From: Limnephilus marmoratus
Lineage: Eukaryota > Arthropoda > Insecta > Trichoptera > Limnephilidae
Assembly (NCBI GenBank): GCA_917880885.1
Contig: OU862913.1
Span: 3,286,001-3,350,000 of the forward strand
Length of the DNA: 64,000 nt
Reading direction: 5' to 3'
Positions within the stretch are counted from its first letter, which is position 1, and every line of letters starts with the position of its first letter. Below, piece after piece: positions 21,447 to 31,744 of this stretch. A program made the position numbers and the translations under genes. The notes under the pieces were generated by a model. The model worked only from the letters and a program-made list of their open reading frames with translations. It had not been told where the DNA came from and did not search any database.

Positions 21447-23487
21447 TTATTCAGTATGAAAGCGTAAGTGCCTTGTTAAACCTGATTTGCTTGAGCAGGA
21501 GTAGTAACATTGGGGACATGAAAAAGGTTTTTCTCCAGTATGGGTGCGTAAGTGCCTTGTTAAATTTGACATCCGTGAGCAAGAGTAGTTACAATGGGAA
21601 CAAGAAAAAGGTTTTTCTCGAGTATGAGTGCGTAAGTGCACCGTTAAGCGAGATTTGTTTGAGCAGGAGTAGTTACAATGGGAACATGAATATGGTTTAT
21701 ATCCAGTATGGGCATAATAGTGCCTTGTTAAATCTGATTTTGCTGAGCAGGAGTAGTTACAATGGGGACAGGAATGAGGTTTTTCTCCAGTGTGGGTGCG
21801 TAAGTGCCTCGTTAAATGTGATTTATCTGTGCAGGAGTAGTTACAATGGGAACATGAAAAAGGATTTTCCCCAGTATGGGTGCGTAAGTGCACTGTTAAC
21901 GCTGATTTCCGTGAGCAGGTGTAGTTACAATGGGAACATGAATGAAGTTTATCTCCAGTGTGGATGCGTAAGTGCTTTGTTAAATCTGGTTTGGCTGAGC
22001 AGGAGTAGATACAATGGGGACAGGAATGAGGCTTTTCTCCCGTATGGGTACGTAAATGTCTCGTTAAATGTGATTTATCTGAGCAGGAGTAGTTACAATG
22101 GAAACAAGAATGAGGTTTTTCTCCAGGATACGTCTTCAGGTCCGTTAGCAAGTCTGAAAATAATGGCGGATATGGATTATGAAATATGAAAATTATTTAA
22201 ACAAATTCAGACAAATAAAAATCGATTTTACCAGAAGCCCTTTCAGAGTATTCAAAGCATTCCTTTTTTACATCTGTCAGGTCTATGTCTATTTCCGTAT
22301 AATGGATTCCCTCTCCATCTTCCTCTCGGGGTCCTGGTTCTACTTTAATGGGTACATTCTCCACATGTACGCTACCTGGAAAAATACGAAACAATAATAC
22401 AACGAAGAAGAGAAGTATATTAAAAATTCGTTGTGGGTCGGTTAAAACCTGGCGGATTGCTTTTTTATTGATCATGAATTGATTTTTTTCTTGGTCCCTT
22501 CCCCCCTCTTTACCTCTTCCCCCCCAGATTTCAGTTGGCACTCGTTCGAAGCAGTTCATTCGTAAAACCACATATAAAATCACATCACAATATTACGAAA
22601 TTAACTGCATTTTTCGAATGAACCCACATAACGGACAATACCTACAGCAGATGAGATATAATTACCTTTTCCCACTCTAAGTATGTTTCCCTTTTTTGAC
22701 ATTAGCTCCACACAGGAGGCCCCAAGGAAAATAATTCCCCTCAGGACCTGTGCGTCTTTGGGGATGCTGTGTGGAGGGTATTTTTAGGAAAGGAAGGAGT
22801 GGAAGTTTTGGGAAGGAAAAAAGGTATGTAGGATGGGTAAGAACCTAATCCATTCCCCCGTTTTGGGGTGCAAGGCGATGGTTAGAGTGAGTTCGGCTGG
22901 AGAAATCATAAGGTCTCCCTCAATCTGTCTCACCCGATCCGGCTGGCATCCATTAGTTGGGCATCTACTGTCAAGACCTAGACAAACCTCACCCAATGAA
23001 CACGGGCACCCCTGCTTCCTCACCAAACGTTCGAACCCCTTGGGGTGACCTATGGAATCTTTTACATAATCCAAAAGTTTTTTTTCGGACTGGAGAAAGA
23101 GATATGATTTACTTTAGTGATCAAATTTGGTGAAGCAACAACTTATATAATTAAACAACAAATAATTAGGAATAGCTTGAGGGTATAATAAATTAAACGT
23201 GGTCTTAGTTCACCAATAGCAAAATTTGGGAGTGTAAGAACAACAGAAGGAGGATACGAGGGGAAGGAGACAACAAACAGATGTTCTGACAGCGTCCATC
23301 GAACACCTGTGTGATATACGCAAGGTAACTTACTAATTGGCTGAACACTCTCGGCATACTGCAACCATTCCTTCTTTACATCCGTGTGGAGGATTTCTAC
23401 ATCCATGTACGTCATTCCACCTGAGCCTTTTTCTTGCGGCCATGGTTCAGTCTTGATGAAAACATTATATGCGTTGGGAAGATCCAT
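21447..23487 (-). CDS. Zinc-finger gene A: acidic-motif exons plus eight C2H2 fingers
   Basis: A three-exon model is supported on the minus strand: 23334-23487 (ATG at 23487), 22232-22375, 21447-22153. Splice sites are AG/GT throughout (donors gtaagt, gtaaaa; acceptors tttttccag, ttattttcag), every junction is in phase 1, and the total of 1005 nt gives 334 residues. Exons 1 and 2 each encode an acidic motif: IKTEPWPQEK..MDVEILHTDVKKEW and IKVEPGPREE..YTEIDIDLTDVKKEC. Exon 3 encodes eight C2H2 fingers (C-x2-C, H-x3-H) with TGEKPHSC-type linkers, ending HTE-stop inside a linker. A further acceptor at 23535-23536 would allow an upstream exon, again in phase 1, so the true start may be farther 5'. 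Such a protein would bind DNA in the nucleus; its target is unknown. The intron at 22376-23333 holds a dispersed repeat. I see no inactivating change. Confidence 0.85.
22690..23080. repeat. Dispersed repeat inside an intron of zinc-finger gene A
   Basis: agacctagacaaacctcacc, then accaaacgttcg recalls 48130-48165 (acctggacaaacctcactca, then ccaaacg). Spurious open frames on both strands come from this repeat. Confidence 0.4.
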
Positions 23488-23823
23488 GGCACTACTGTGA
23501 TGGCGTCTAGTTATGTGATGGTAATAAGTGTCAGCTGAAAACAAATAATAATAAGGCCTAAAATTAAACCGCTCTATTTAAACATCACGTTCACTTCACT
23601 TGAACATAAAACCCAAGTCCACCCAAAATATTGTGAGTACGGAATTCGTCAAAGCATTTTATAAAGTAGGTATACAAAAAATCAGTAATTCAACTACACA
23701 TATAAATTAATAATACTTCTTTCACCTGACCACGAAATGAATGCAATCCTGTAAATGAATTTATTCCATTTTTATTTTAGTCCAAACTAAATTTTCTTTC
23801 ACACATCAACGCAACAACAAGTA

Positions 23824-24247
23824 CCTCGTAGTCCAGTGGGTAAGACTCTTGACTCACAATCCGGATGTCGCGGGTTCGAACCCGACATGCGCAAATAAAT
23901 TTTAATTGATTAATTTGTGTTATTTCACAATTAATTCATTTAAAATAATATATAGTATATTTGCGGCATGTTCCAGAGAGGAAGATACTATCAGTATCGC
24001 CCTGGTGTGTATGACCACCATTCAGAATTGAAACGTTGCTTGAAAATGGCTTTAGCCGTGTTTGGTGACCAGAACTGAATAGCCAGGTACTTCCAACCTT
24101 CCTCTTCCCCACCTCCTTCCCGTCCCCACTACCTTCAGCCTCACAACTCACAACATACCCCAATTGGGGATGCCATAGTCTCACTGGCTCCAGACGGGAG
24201 CAGTTGAGATTCTTGTGCGGTATTCACTGTAAAAAAAAAAAAAAAAA
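23824..24247 (+). mobile_element. tRNA-derived SINE, family A, copy 2
   Basis: It has the same head and body as 12556-12970, a B box gggttcgaaccc, and a poly(A) tail of about 18. aagtacct before the head (about 23819) and after the tail (about 24247) fits a target duplication. Confidence 0.85.
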
Positions 24248-24259
24248 GTACCTAAAGGC

Positions 24260-25000
24260 TTATAAATGCTTGACTGCATTCTCCTTAATTCCAGTTCAAG
24301 GAACATTTCAATATTAGACATGTTGTACTCCTATTTATTTCGCAGACAAATTCAATTCAATACTTTTACTTGCTCCCACACTTTAAAATCCTGTCCGATT
24401 CCAGCGAAAGAATTCAATACAAATTTCAAAGCTATATTAAAGTTTAACCGGGTCTCTCAATTGAAATAGTATATAACAATTACTTGCCAAAATAATTTAA
24501 ATACATTAAAATTCTCATAGATAACTAATTTCCGAGAGACATTATAGACAACGTTGATTTTCTTGGCCATATTGCTTTTAAAATACAGAAAACAGCTCTA
24601 TCCGAAATTCTGTTTAATTGTAAAATATAATAATATGAGAATCACCATGCAGTTCTGAGAGAAGCATGCAGTTGATATTTTTTTCTGAAAACTGGCAGAT
24701 ATGTTCCACTGCACACAGTGCAGGCACAAGAACTCCGAAAAAATATCACAATTAAGAATTGAGATGTTTCTTTAATGGGCCGTTTTCTGAGTAATTCCAA
24801 AATATCCACGAGATGGCAGCACGGTGTTTAGCGGTCCTCCTGTCATCTAATTTGTGGACCAAATCTATGGACGCACTGACGTCTTTCAATGATTGATCTG
24901 TCATTTCGATAATTTGCAATTTGTTTTCCGACAAGTTTAGTCAAACAAAGTTTGCTCGATTTGTAAGTAAAATGCACAAAAAGTAAGATGCTGCTCTGAG
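24260..25000. other. Likely intronic or intergenic stretch upstream of METTL9 exons
   Basis: No exon was recognised. If the METTL9 gene continues upstream in this window, I could not identify its Rossmann-fold exons. The open frame at 24752-24934 (minus) has no family signature. Confidence 0.35.
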
Positions 25001-25097
25001 CCACAGACCGTGCTGCTCAACGGCCTCGACGAGGCTCTCAACGGCGATGGACTCCTTATCGTAGCGCTGGTTCTGCCCTTCAAACCATACGTTGAAT
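25001..25097 (+). CDS. METTL9: METTL9-like histidine methyltransferase, penultimate exon
   Basis: Encodes QTVLLNGLDEALNGDG and then LLIVALVLPFKPYVE, matching the end of the methyltransferase domain of METTL9, the enzyme known to methylate histidine at the N-pros (N1) position in HxH motifs of proteins using S-adenosylmethionine. The donor gaat|gtaag at 25097/25098 splits a codon after its first base. The acceptor is less certain: either after ctctgag (25000) or after ccacag (25006). High GC relative to flanks and no stop support coding. Upstream exons with the SAM-binding motif were not found and probably lie left across large introns. Confidence 0.8.
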
Positions 25098-25194
25098 GTA
25101 AGATATGGATTTTATTATACCTCTAATACTTTAACCAGGGATTTAACCGGTCTTTTAAATGTGATCAATTTTTAATAAGTGGTACTATAGCACC

Positions 25195-25345
25195 CTCAAT
25201 CAGGGTATGTTGTGAGGCTGAACTGAATGGGGAAGGAAAGAATATGGGAAATGTGAAGGCTGGGAAATGCCTGGCTATTCACACCTGGTTACTTAACACA
25301 ACTATTGCCATTTCAAGCAATGTGTCCCTTCTAAATGGTGGTTTT
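25195..25345 (-). mobile_element. SINE family A fragment in the METTL9 intron
   Basis: The reverse complement carries ccaccatttagaaggg, then the tgccatt..ggtaaccaggtgtg..tagccaggcatttcc order and the ttcagcctcacaacatacc block of the SINE body. The tRNA head is missing. Confidence 0.65.
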
Positions 25346-25841
25346 TCACCGGATGTTTAAGGAAGGGCCTTAAAGAATGGATTTTTAATAAACATCTTGA
25401 AAATACCACTATTAAATAAGGGAGGAGAGGGAAATATTGCATGAGAACAAGTCGAATGCTGCTGTCATCTACTGTGGATGGATGTTCAGCTCTTGTCCGG
25501 CGAATTTCTTGCTGGTGAACCGATACCAAAGGGATCTCATCAATTTATTAACATTATCTGCTACGTGTATTGCCTAGATCTGAATAACCAGCTAGTTACC
25601 AATTTCCTCCAGACTCAAAAGCTGCTGTTTTGTTACTCTTAATTTTTCATTATTTTTGACATAGGTAAAAGCAAAGCTTAAATCTCAAAGCATAAAGCTC
25701 GAGGCAAAAATCTAATCGCTTAACATTCAAGCTTAAACTCAAAGCTTAAAGCATAATATTTAATTTCTCCCAACTATGTCTAGGATATTGCACTGGTCGT
25801 CTTCTCTCGGATTCCTTGTACTATTCAATTATAATTTTCAG

Positions 25842-26074
25842 ACGAATCTGACCACATGGCGAAGGAGCGTCTGCCCATCCGAGGCCACACATTCGATGAG
25901 CACGTGGAATCCTTCATCAGCTACTGCGCCACCACCGTGGGGCTCCAGGTCATGCAGTGGTCACGCTTGCCCTGCCTCTGCGAGGGGGACTTTAACCAGT
26001 CCTACCACTGGCTGAACGACTCCATCTTCATCATCAAAAAGGACCCAAATTTCCCCGACACCACGGCTGAATAG
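25842..26074 (+). CDS. METTL9: METTL9-like histidine methyltransferase, last exon
   Basis: After the acceptor ataattttcag (25841) the exon opens in the phase left by 25097 and encodes ESDHMAKERLPIRG, then FDEHVESF, then WSRLPCLCEGDFNQSYHWL and NDSIFII, ending at TAG (26072-26074). The RLP-x-LCEGD block followed by Y-x-L-x-D is a hallmark of the METTL9 carboxyl terminus. GC-rich codons contrast with the surrounding repeats. A polyadenylation signal aataaa occurs at 26168. Nothing suggests damage. The intron before it contains a SINE fragment. Role by family: methylation of histidine in target proteins, in cytoplasm or endomembranes depending on species. Confidence 0.88.
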
Positions 26075-26079
26075 AAGTT

Positions 26080-26686
26080 TTAATAGGTTTACTTATATTA
26101 CCTCACACCTTTGTATTTTGATATCCCTCATCTGTGAAATAGATTATATTTCTATTGAACGTTTACAAATAAAATTTTAGCATAGGAAAAAAAATGGTTT
26201 ATCAAGTAAATAAATGTTAATTAATGTTGTATGGTATGGGGGTTGCGAGATTTTTTCGATTAGTTACCCCAAAATAAATATGTGTCAAAATATGTAGTGT
26301 GCAATGCTATTTATTACCCCTCTGAGACTTGAAATTGAGAAAAAACTGACTTATTTATTCTACACTATTTGCTAATCTTATTTTCTTTATTTTAACAGGT
26401 TGACTGTTCACAAAGTTGTTCACGCGTTGACCGATGCTATCATAACTATATAATATAAGAATGTAAAAAAAAAAAAAATGCCAAAACAATAAATAATTTA
26501 TGTATAATGTTAATTATTTGTTGTACTGATGTGTTCTTCTATGTGTATAATGTTTGTAAATGTTTTACGACACATTTATATTATGTCTGTAGTCTTGTTC
26601 TTTTCATACCTCGAGAAATAAAAGAAACTTTTTTTTATTTATTTATATATTTGTTAAATTATTTTGTGTTATTTAGTACAATTAAA
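26080..26686. other. 3' flank of METTL9, no further gene recognised
   Basis: AT-rich; the 26507-26743 open frame runs into a LINE end and has no family features. The 13-bp target duplication of the following LINE (tagtacaattaaa) sits at 26674-26686. Confidence 0.4.
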
Positions 26687-27211
26687 GGCCAGGACGGTGG
26701 CGCTAGTGAGCTACTGTTTACTTTGACTCCGTATTATTTGTGACTGTAAAGTTAAATATTGTGGAAAAACTCAGCGATATAGACAAAAAATAGTAAAGAG
26801 ACAAATAAATCATAACATACAATGTGGATAAACCCTAATAATAAGTAGAAACTGTGAAAAACAGCGAAAATACCGCGATTGAGTGTTTACATCTCTAGTG
26901 CATTTTACGCCCACATACCGAAAAAACTGAGTCTAAGAGATAAAAAGACAATTAACAGAAAGGCAACCGTGAGTAACAACTTACCATAGTGCTTTTTTAA
27001 ATAAAATCATTGAAATTATAACCTCACTTCTTTGAAATGATATGCAAGATTTACTTTAACTAACTGACGCCATCTGTTGAAAAACTCAGAAAGTACGTCA
27101 ACAAGTTCCGAACCATTCGAGATCGAAAATCGGCTATTAATCGTGTTTCTGTGAAAATCCACGAGAGGGCACCCGTAGTATCAAAACAACAGACTATCTC
27201 AAAAAATTACC

Positions 27212-28033
27212 ATGGAAGAAGTCATGAACGCACTTCGTAAGATCCAAAGCGAACTCGATTCACAAAAAAGTACAATCCTAAAATGCGGAGAAAAAGTAAC
27301 AGAAACAGTTACACAAAATATAAACAACATACTGGAGGAAAAGTTTAAAATTTGGGATGAAAAATATGAAAACCTCAAAGAAAAGTTGGAAAACCAAGAA
27401 AAACGAATGTATTTCATGGAAAAACAGGCACGAAAAAATAATATCGTCTTTTTCGGCATTGAGGAAGCCGAAACCTCATACCAAATATTGGAAAACATTA
27501 TTATCAACTTTGTAAAGGAATATTTCTCTCTAGACCTAGATCCCAGAGATATCCAAGAAGTCAAGAGAATAGGCAAAAAAGGAGAAAAATCTCGACCAAT
27601 AATTGCTACATTCACCACACTTGGCACCAAAATAAAAATATTTAAACAGAGAAGAGAGGCACTGAGAGAAACCATACATTACATAACGGAAGACTATCCG
27701 AAACAAATACTAGAAAAAAGAAAAGAGCTACAAGTGCAGGCAAAACTCGAGAGAGAGAAAGGCAATATAGCGAAAATTAAGTATGACAAACTTGTCGTAC
27801 AAGTCAAAGACAAAACCACGGACAGCAATAAGAGAATGCTTTCATTGTCTCCTGAAACACCTACAGACGACAGAACAAAAGAACAGGCCAACAAGAAAAA
27901 TAAACAGCATTCAAAGAGAAGAACTTCTAGCATGTCTGAAGGAATTATGAAACCAAGCATGCTTAACTTTTTAGTAAATAAAAATCAAAACAACAGGACC
28001 AGAGCTCAGTGTAACAAAGCTGATAACTTGTAG
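27212..28033 (+). CDS. LINE ORF1 protein, coiled-coil nucleic-acid-binding type
   Basis: 273 residues without interruption. Residues about 1-75 have heptad-like charged helices (NINNILEEKFKIWDEKYENL), then ARKNNIVFFGIEE begins an RRM-like domain (about 75-160) and a charged region follows (ITEDYPKQILEKRKEL). The tail (about 205-245) is Lys/Glu/Gln rich. This layout matches L1-type ORF1 proteins, which trimerise and coat the element RNA. The open frame is preserved even though ORF2 is deleted, so mobilisation would need another element's reverse transcriptase. Confidence 0.85.
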   Translation: MEEVMNALRKIQSELDSQKSTILKCGEKVTETVTQNINNILEEKFKIWDEKYENLKEKLENQEKRMYFMEKQARKNNIVFFGIEEAETSYQILENIIINFVKEYFSLDLDPRDIQEVKRIGKKGEKSRPIIATFTTLGTKIKIFKQRREALRETIHYITEDYPKQILEKRKELQVQAKLEREKGNIAKIKYDKLVVQVKDKTTDSNKRMLSLSPETPTDDRTKEQANKKNKQHSKRRTSSMSEGIMKPSMLNFLVNKNQNNRTRAQCNKADNL

Positions 28034-28224
28034 CAACTACCGCCCCCCTCCGATACAGGCAACATGCAAAAAACAAAAACAACAATAAAAACCAAACCTC
28101 ATCTTCCAACCCGGCTGGTCACCGTGGAAGATCAAGACCAAAACCCTCTGAAGAAGAAATTCCAAACTTCCTCAAAAATACAAGAAGTGACACAAACACA
28201 AAAAAAATTCTAAACCCTACGAAC

Positions 28225-28365
28225 AAAACAAAAGATGAGCTTTTCATAGTAACCTATAACGTCAGAACTTTATCTACTCACGAACGTTTAAATCGAACTA
28301 AGTGAAACAATCAAAGGAATAAAATACGACATAATTGGCTTGTGCGAAAAAGAATTCTTTAGAGG
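28225..28365 (+). pseudogene. LINE endonuclease remnant
   Basis: DELFIVTYNVRTLSTHERL, then after a one-base shift ELSETIKGIKYDIIGLCEKE. These are the first two conserved blocks of an APE-type endonuclease (N in TYNVRTL, E in GLCE), in the style of RTE-related LINEs. The remainder is deleted. Confidence 0.78.
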
Positions 28366-28677
28366 AGGCCTTCACCCTCGCCTGAGAGAGGGGTTCTTGC
28401 ATATGAATTAATTTAAGATACGTTTATAATATTTTTTTTCAACAAGATTGTAAATAACATTAATTATACTTATTATTACTTTTATAACTCGGCAACTTTG
28501 CAAGAAATAAAAGGCTTTTTATTTATTTATTTTATAGTACAATTAAAAAACAATATTTTTTAACCATGGCAGTAGCTGTCGTGCAAGGCTGCAGAAAACC
28601 ATGTCAAAACTGCAGCAACTCACTCTTTATTTTAATAAAACAAATATAATAATGATCTTTTCGATATTAGTTTTTGG

Positions 28678-28832
28678 GGTGTTACGCCGTGTTGCGCTAC
28701 CTCCTTTAGCCAACGTTCCAGACAGCGTTGCAATGTTGCAGTGATCCGGTAGATCTGCCCTGATGATGGACACTGCAACGCTGTCCGAAACGTTGGCTAA
28801 AGAAGGAGGTAGCGCAACACGGCATAACACCC
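28678..28832. repeat. Inverted repeat with a hammerhead-like core
   Basis: Arms 28678-28738 and about 28773-28832 are inverted copies (ccgtgttgcgctacctcc, then agccaacgtt). In the right arm, ctgatga (28760-28766), a stem ggaca/tgtcc (28768-28772, 28782-28786) and gaaac (28787-28791) follow the order of a hammerhead ribozyme core. The other arm lacks ctgatga and reads ggaac, so only one copy could be active. Hammerhead motifs are known at the ends of Penelope-like elements. Confidence 0.6.
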
Positions 28833-29052
28833 CAAAAACAAATAACGAAAATACTTTTGGCCGTGAAAATCTTAAAACGTATCATAATAATGATCGTTTA
28901 TTTCAGAATGTTGTGCAAAGCAATACATTCCATATTTTGAAATAGTTCAAACATTGACAAAATAACAATGCATTCATACATAGAATGGAACAGAAAATAA
29001 ATGAAAAATATAGTATATAATAATAAATCCAAAAAAATATGCAAATATCCGT

Positions 29053-30204
29053 TCATGGGGGATATTTGACAGGCTCCCATTTCCAGAAGGGCATCTCAGG
29101 GGGGACTCCATCTCCATCCAGGCAACCATGGAAGTGATGATGGTATTCTTCGACTTGCGTAGTCTGCGCCATAAGCTTCCCCTGCGGTGGAACAAAAGTT
29201 TATTTTAATATAAACAGTTAACTTTTCCTTTTTATTATCTATCTATCTGAGTGTCTGTATCTAGAGTCGGTCTGTCACACGGAGTATCAGAAGGCAATAT
29301 GACTTCCACTGCCACGTCTTCTAGATTTACAGGTAACACCGCTTCATCTTGTGGTTTTGGTTTTGTAGAATTCATATATATTTTTTCACGTATCAGACAC
29401 CTTCCCTGTCTGTTTCTTAATTCTAAATTGCCTACTTCTACTTTTATCCAGGGAAATATTGAAGGAACTACACCTTTCAGTAGCTTTTGCCTGTACGGTA
29501 CATCTGAAAATAAAATTAGGCTCAAACTTCCATACTAAACTTACATGATATAAAATACGAAGCGGTCTACGTTGAAATAATAATAATTTGAATTTTTTCC
29601 TAAAACACTGAAAATTAAATTACAATCACAAGTATACAGACACGGGACGAGAAATGCAAAGCAAATTAGACTGCCAACAATGAAGAATCACCCGCCCAGA
29701 AATCTCATGCCAGACAGTTTGATAACCGTGTAATAAAATTATTGCAATACTTAATTGAAAATGTTTAATATGAAATAAGGTATTATGTCTACGGTAATTA
29801 TTATGTTAGTTTTGATTGACTACACTCATATTTAGGTACGTTTGTCAAATAATGTCAACTGCGAAGGAAGGCAAAATATTGTGTATAAAATTTTGTGCAT
29901 TCTATGTCAAATGTTTCTTTACGTGTTCATTAAACTATACAAGTACTATCTATATTATATTGGGGATTCAATTATAGTAAGATATTAATTGAATGAGTCA
30001 TGTACTTACTGTTAAAGTTATTATTATTGAATACATAATCTGTGTCCCTGAAATGAGCTTTACAGACAACAGAATCAGGAGTCGGTACCCATTTGGAACG
30101 CCTAATTTAATGAATCCATTTCGCTTTCAAGTCTTTCAATCTTTGGGAAACTCGTGTCCACCCCTATTTCTACACATTGGAACACTACAACAGGTTGACG
30201 GCAT
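29053..30204 (-). pseudogene. THAP-domain gene, damaged
   Basis: Minus strand. Exon at 30010-30204 starts MPSTCCSVPMCRNRGG and later reads RRSKWVPTPDSVVCKAHFRD, the C2-C-H zinc-binding framework of a THAP DNA-binding domain, ending at donor aaca|gtaagt. Exon at 29503 and down begins in the matching phase and encodes VPYRQKLLKGVVPSIFPW, the end of the THAP fold (L-K-x-x-x-V-P-x-I-F), followed by an open tail to 29235. A third candidate exon (acceptor ttccaccgcag, 29181 to stop 29053) encodes EEYHHHFHGCLDGDG. The first exon has a frameshift after EFPK and a stop after KWIH, so as written the gene is broken. THAP genes are commonly derived from P-element transposases; here no transposase body is visible. 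Confidence 0.68.
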
Positions 30205-30214
30205 TATTATAATA

Positions 30215-31179
30215 TTTAAAAACACTAAATTGCGTCAAACGGCCTAAAAAATGTATGGGATCTGACAGTTAAATAAAATAGTTGGACCGCTAGAACATTA
30301 GCGAACCTAGCGGCCAAAATCGTGCGAAAACGGCCCATTAAAAGGAGTAGAAATTGAATTAAAACTAAACCTTGGTGATTTCAGCGTCCTTGAGATGTTA
30401 ACGAAAATAGCTTTACAGAAAATATCAATGTATTTTACTCTGCAATAAACTTCCACCTGCATCAATAAAACAACGGAAGAATGATCGCTCAGTTACGGAC
30501 ATTTTAAACAATAAATACTTGCTACACAAAGAGGAACCACAGAAAATATCATTAAACGGTACGTTTTCCGTTAAATTAAGTCATTCTCATGTACTTTAGA
30601 CGCACTGACGTCAAAACTGTCAATTTGATGGTGGTGTAGTTTTGTGTGGGTTGAAACAGTTGTTTAATATATGAAATAGGTATATAATAGTAACATTGTA
30701 AATGTCGTCATAAAGTCAATTGTACGAAATTAAGGCCGAAAAATAAAACACACTTGTTGTCGTCTATTAAGTGCAAGGAAATAAAAGACAAAAGATGTTG
30801 TAATAATGAAGTTTACTTATATGAAACCAGTTAAATAGGTAGTTAAGAGTTAAGATTAGATCATTAGATGAACAAATTTGGTTTTACTATGTGACAGCGG
30901 TCCTGGTGAATGGGCGTAGCTAGGTTTTGATTTAGGGTGGGGCAAAAAATAAAAATCTAGAGTAGGTACCGAAAAAATAGGCTTCTACAACATATTCTAT
31001 ATATGATTCCATGTACGAATACAAAGAGTATGAACGGAAGAAAGAAAAACCATCCTATGAAGTGTTGTAAATTTGAAAACATGACTCTGTCGACAATCTG
31101 AGAGGTAATTCATCGTCCAGCTAGGGTGGGCCAAGGTGGAGAACCGTGGCTACGCGAGCGGTTGTGGGTGAAATGCAGA
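30215..31179. other. Stretch without genes; decayed hAT-type ends
   Basis: gggcgtagctaggttt at about 30912 and aaccgtggctacgcgag at about 31141 look like worn hAT ends about 250 bp apart, without a clean target duplication. No gene recognised. Confidence 0.35.
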
Positions 31180-31740
31180 TCCGGGCACAGTTTGGAAATT
31201 GAATAAAAAGGCACTTTCTAGATGAGAAAAGTGTGGAGAAGATGAATAAAAAATAAATTAAGGCGCGCTCGGCAAAATTGAGGGAGATACAACCGTTCAA
31301 AGTATTTAAAAATTCACTTCGCGAACTGATATTGACAGTTCGTTCGTCATGTTTTCATTGCTTATGTTGGATCCCAGACCTAATACAGAATAATAGTACG
31401 CCAAAATCACAAACCATATTACACAAACCTAGCGTAGCCGCTAAACCACTTGAAAACTGGGATGTTTTTTTGCCGTGACGCGAGCAGGCGCTACGAAGGG
31501 GGCACTTTCTTTTCTATCACAAACCATGTTTAGCGTATTAGGTTATAAAAAAAATGGCGGGCGGACGCGGGCGAACTGTCAATATCAGTTTGTAAAGTGA
31601 AATTTTAAATACTTTGAACGGTTGTATCTCCCCCAATTTTGCCGAGCGCGCCTTAATTTTTGTTTTATTCTGCTTTTCCACACTTTTCTCATCTAGAAAG
31701 TGCCTTTTTATTAAATTTCCAAACTGTGCCCGGATCTGAA
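31180..31740. mobile_element. Foldback element with arms of about 165 bp
   Basis: Arms at about 31180-31346 and 31577-31740 are near-identical in inverted orientation (cagatccgggcacagtttgg, then gcactttctagatgagaaaa, then aaggcgcgctcggc). The loop of about 230 bp has no coding content. Family unknown; it resembles a MITE. Confidence 0.82.
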
Positions 31741-31744
31741 TTCC

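Larger units (their letters stand above)
26687..28534 (+). mobile_element. Internally deleted LINE retaining both ends and ORF1
   Basis: The direct repeat tagtacaattaaa occurs immediately before (26674-26686) and after (28535-28547), a perfect 13-bp target duplication. The element starts ggccaggacggtgg and ends in a TTTATTTATTTATTTTA-like tail. Between them are a 525-bp leader, an open ORF1, the first part of an endonuclease, then a junction near 28360 to 3' sequence. The main part of ORF2, including all of the reverse transcriptase, is gone. Confidence 0.88.

Noticed and set aside
21473..22189. 238-codon open frame opposite the fingers of gene A
   Set aside because: It is the antisense shadow of the regular C2H2 repeat; the same shadow appears opposite other finger arrays.
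27199..27960. Hydrophobic open frames on the minus strand opposite LINE ORF1
   Set aside because: They are antisense shadows of the Lys/Glu-rich ORF1; the plus frame has the recognisable domain order.
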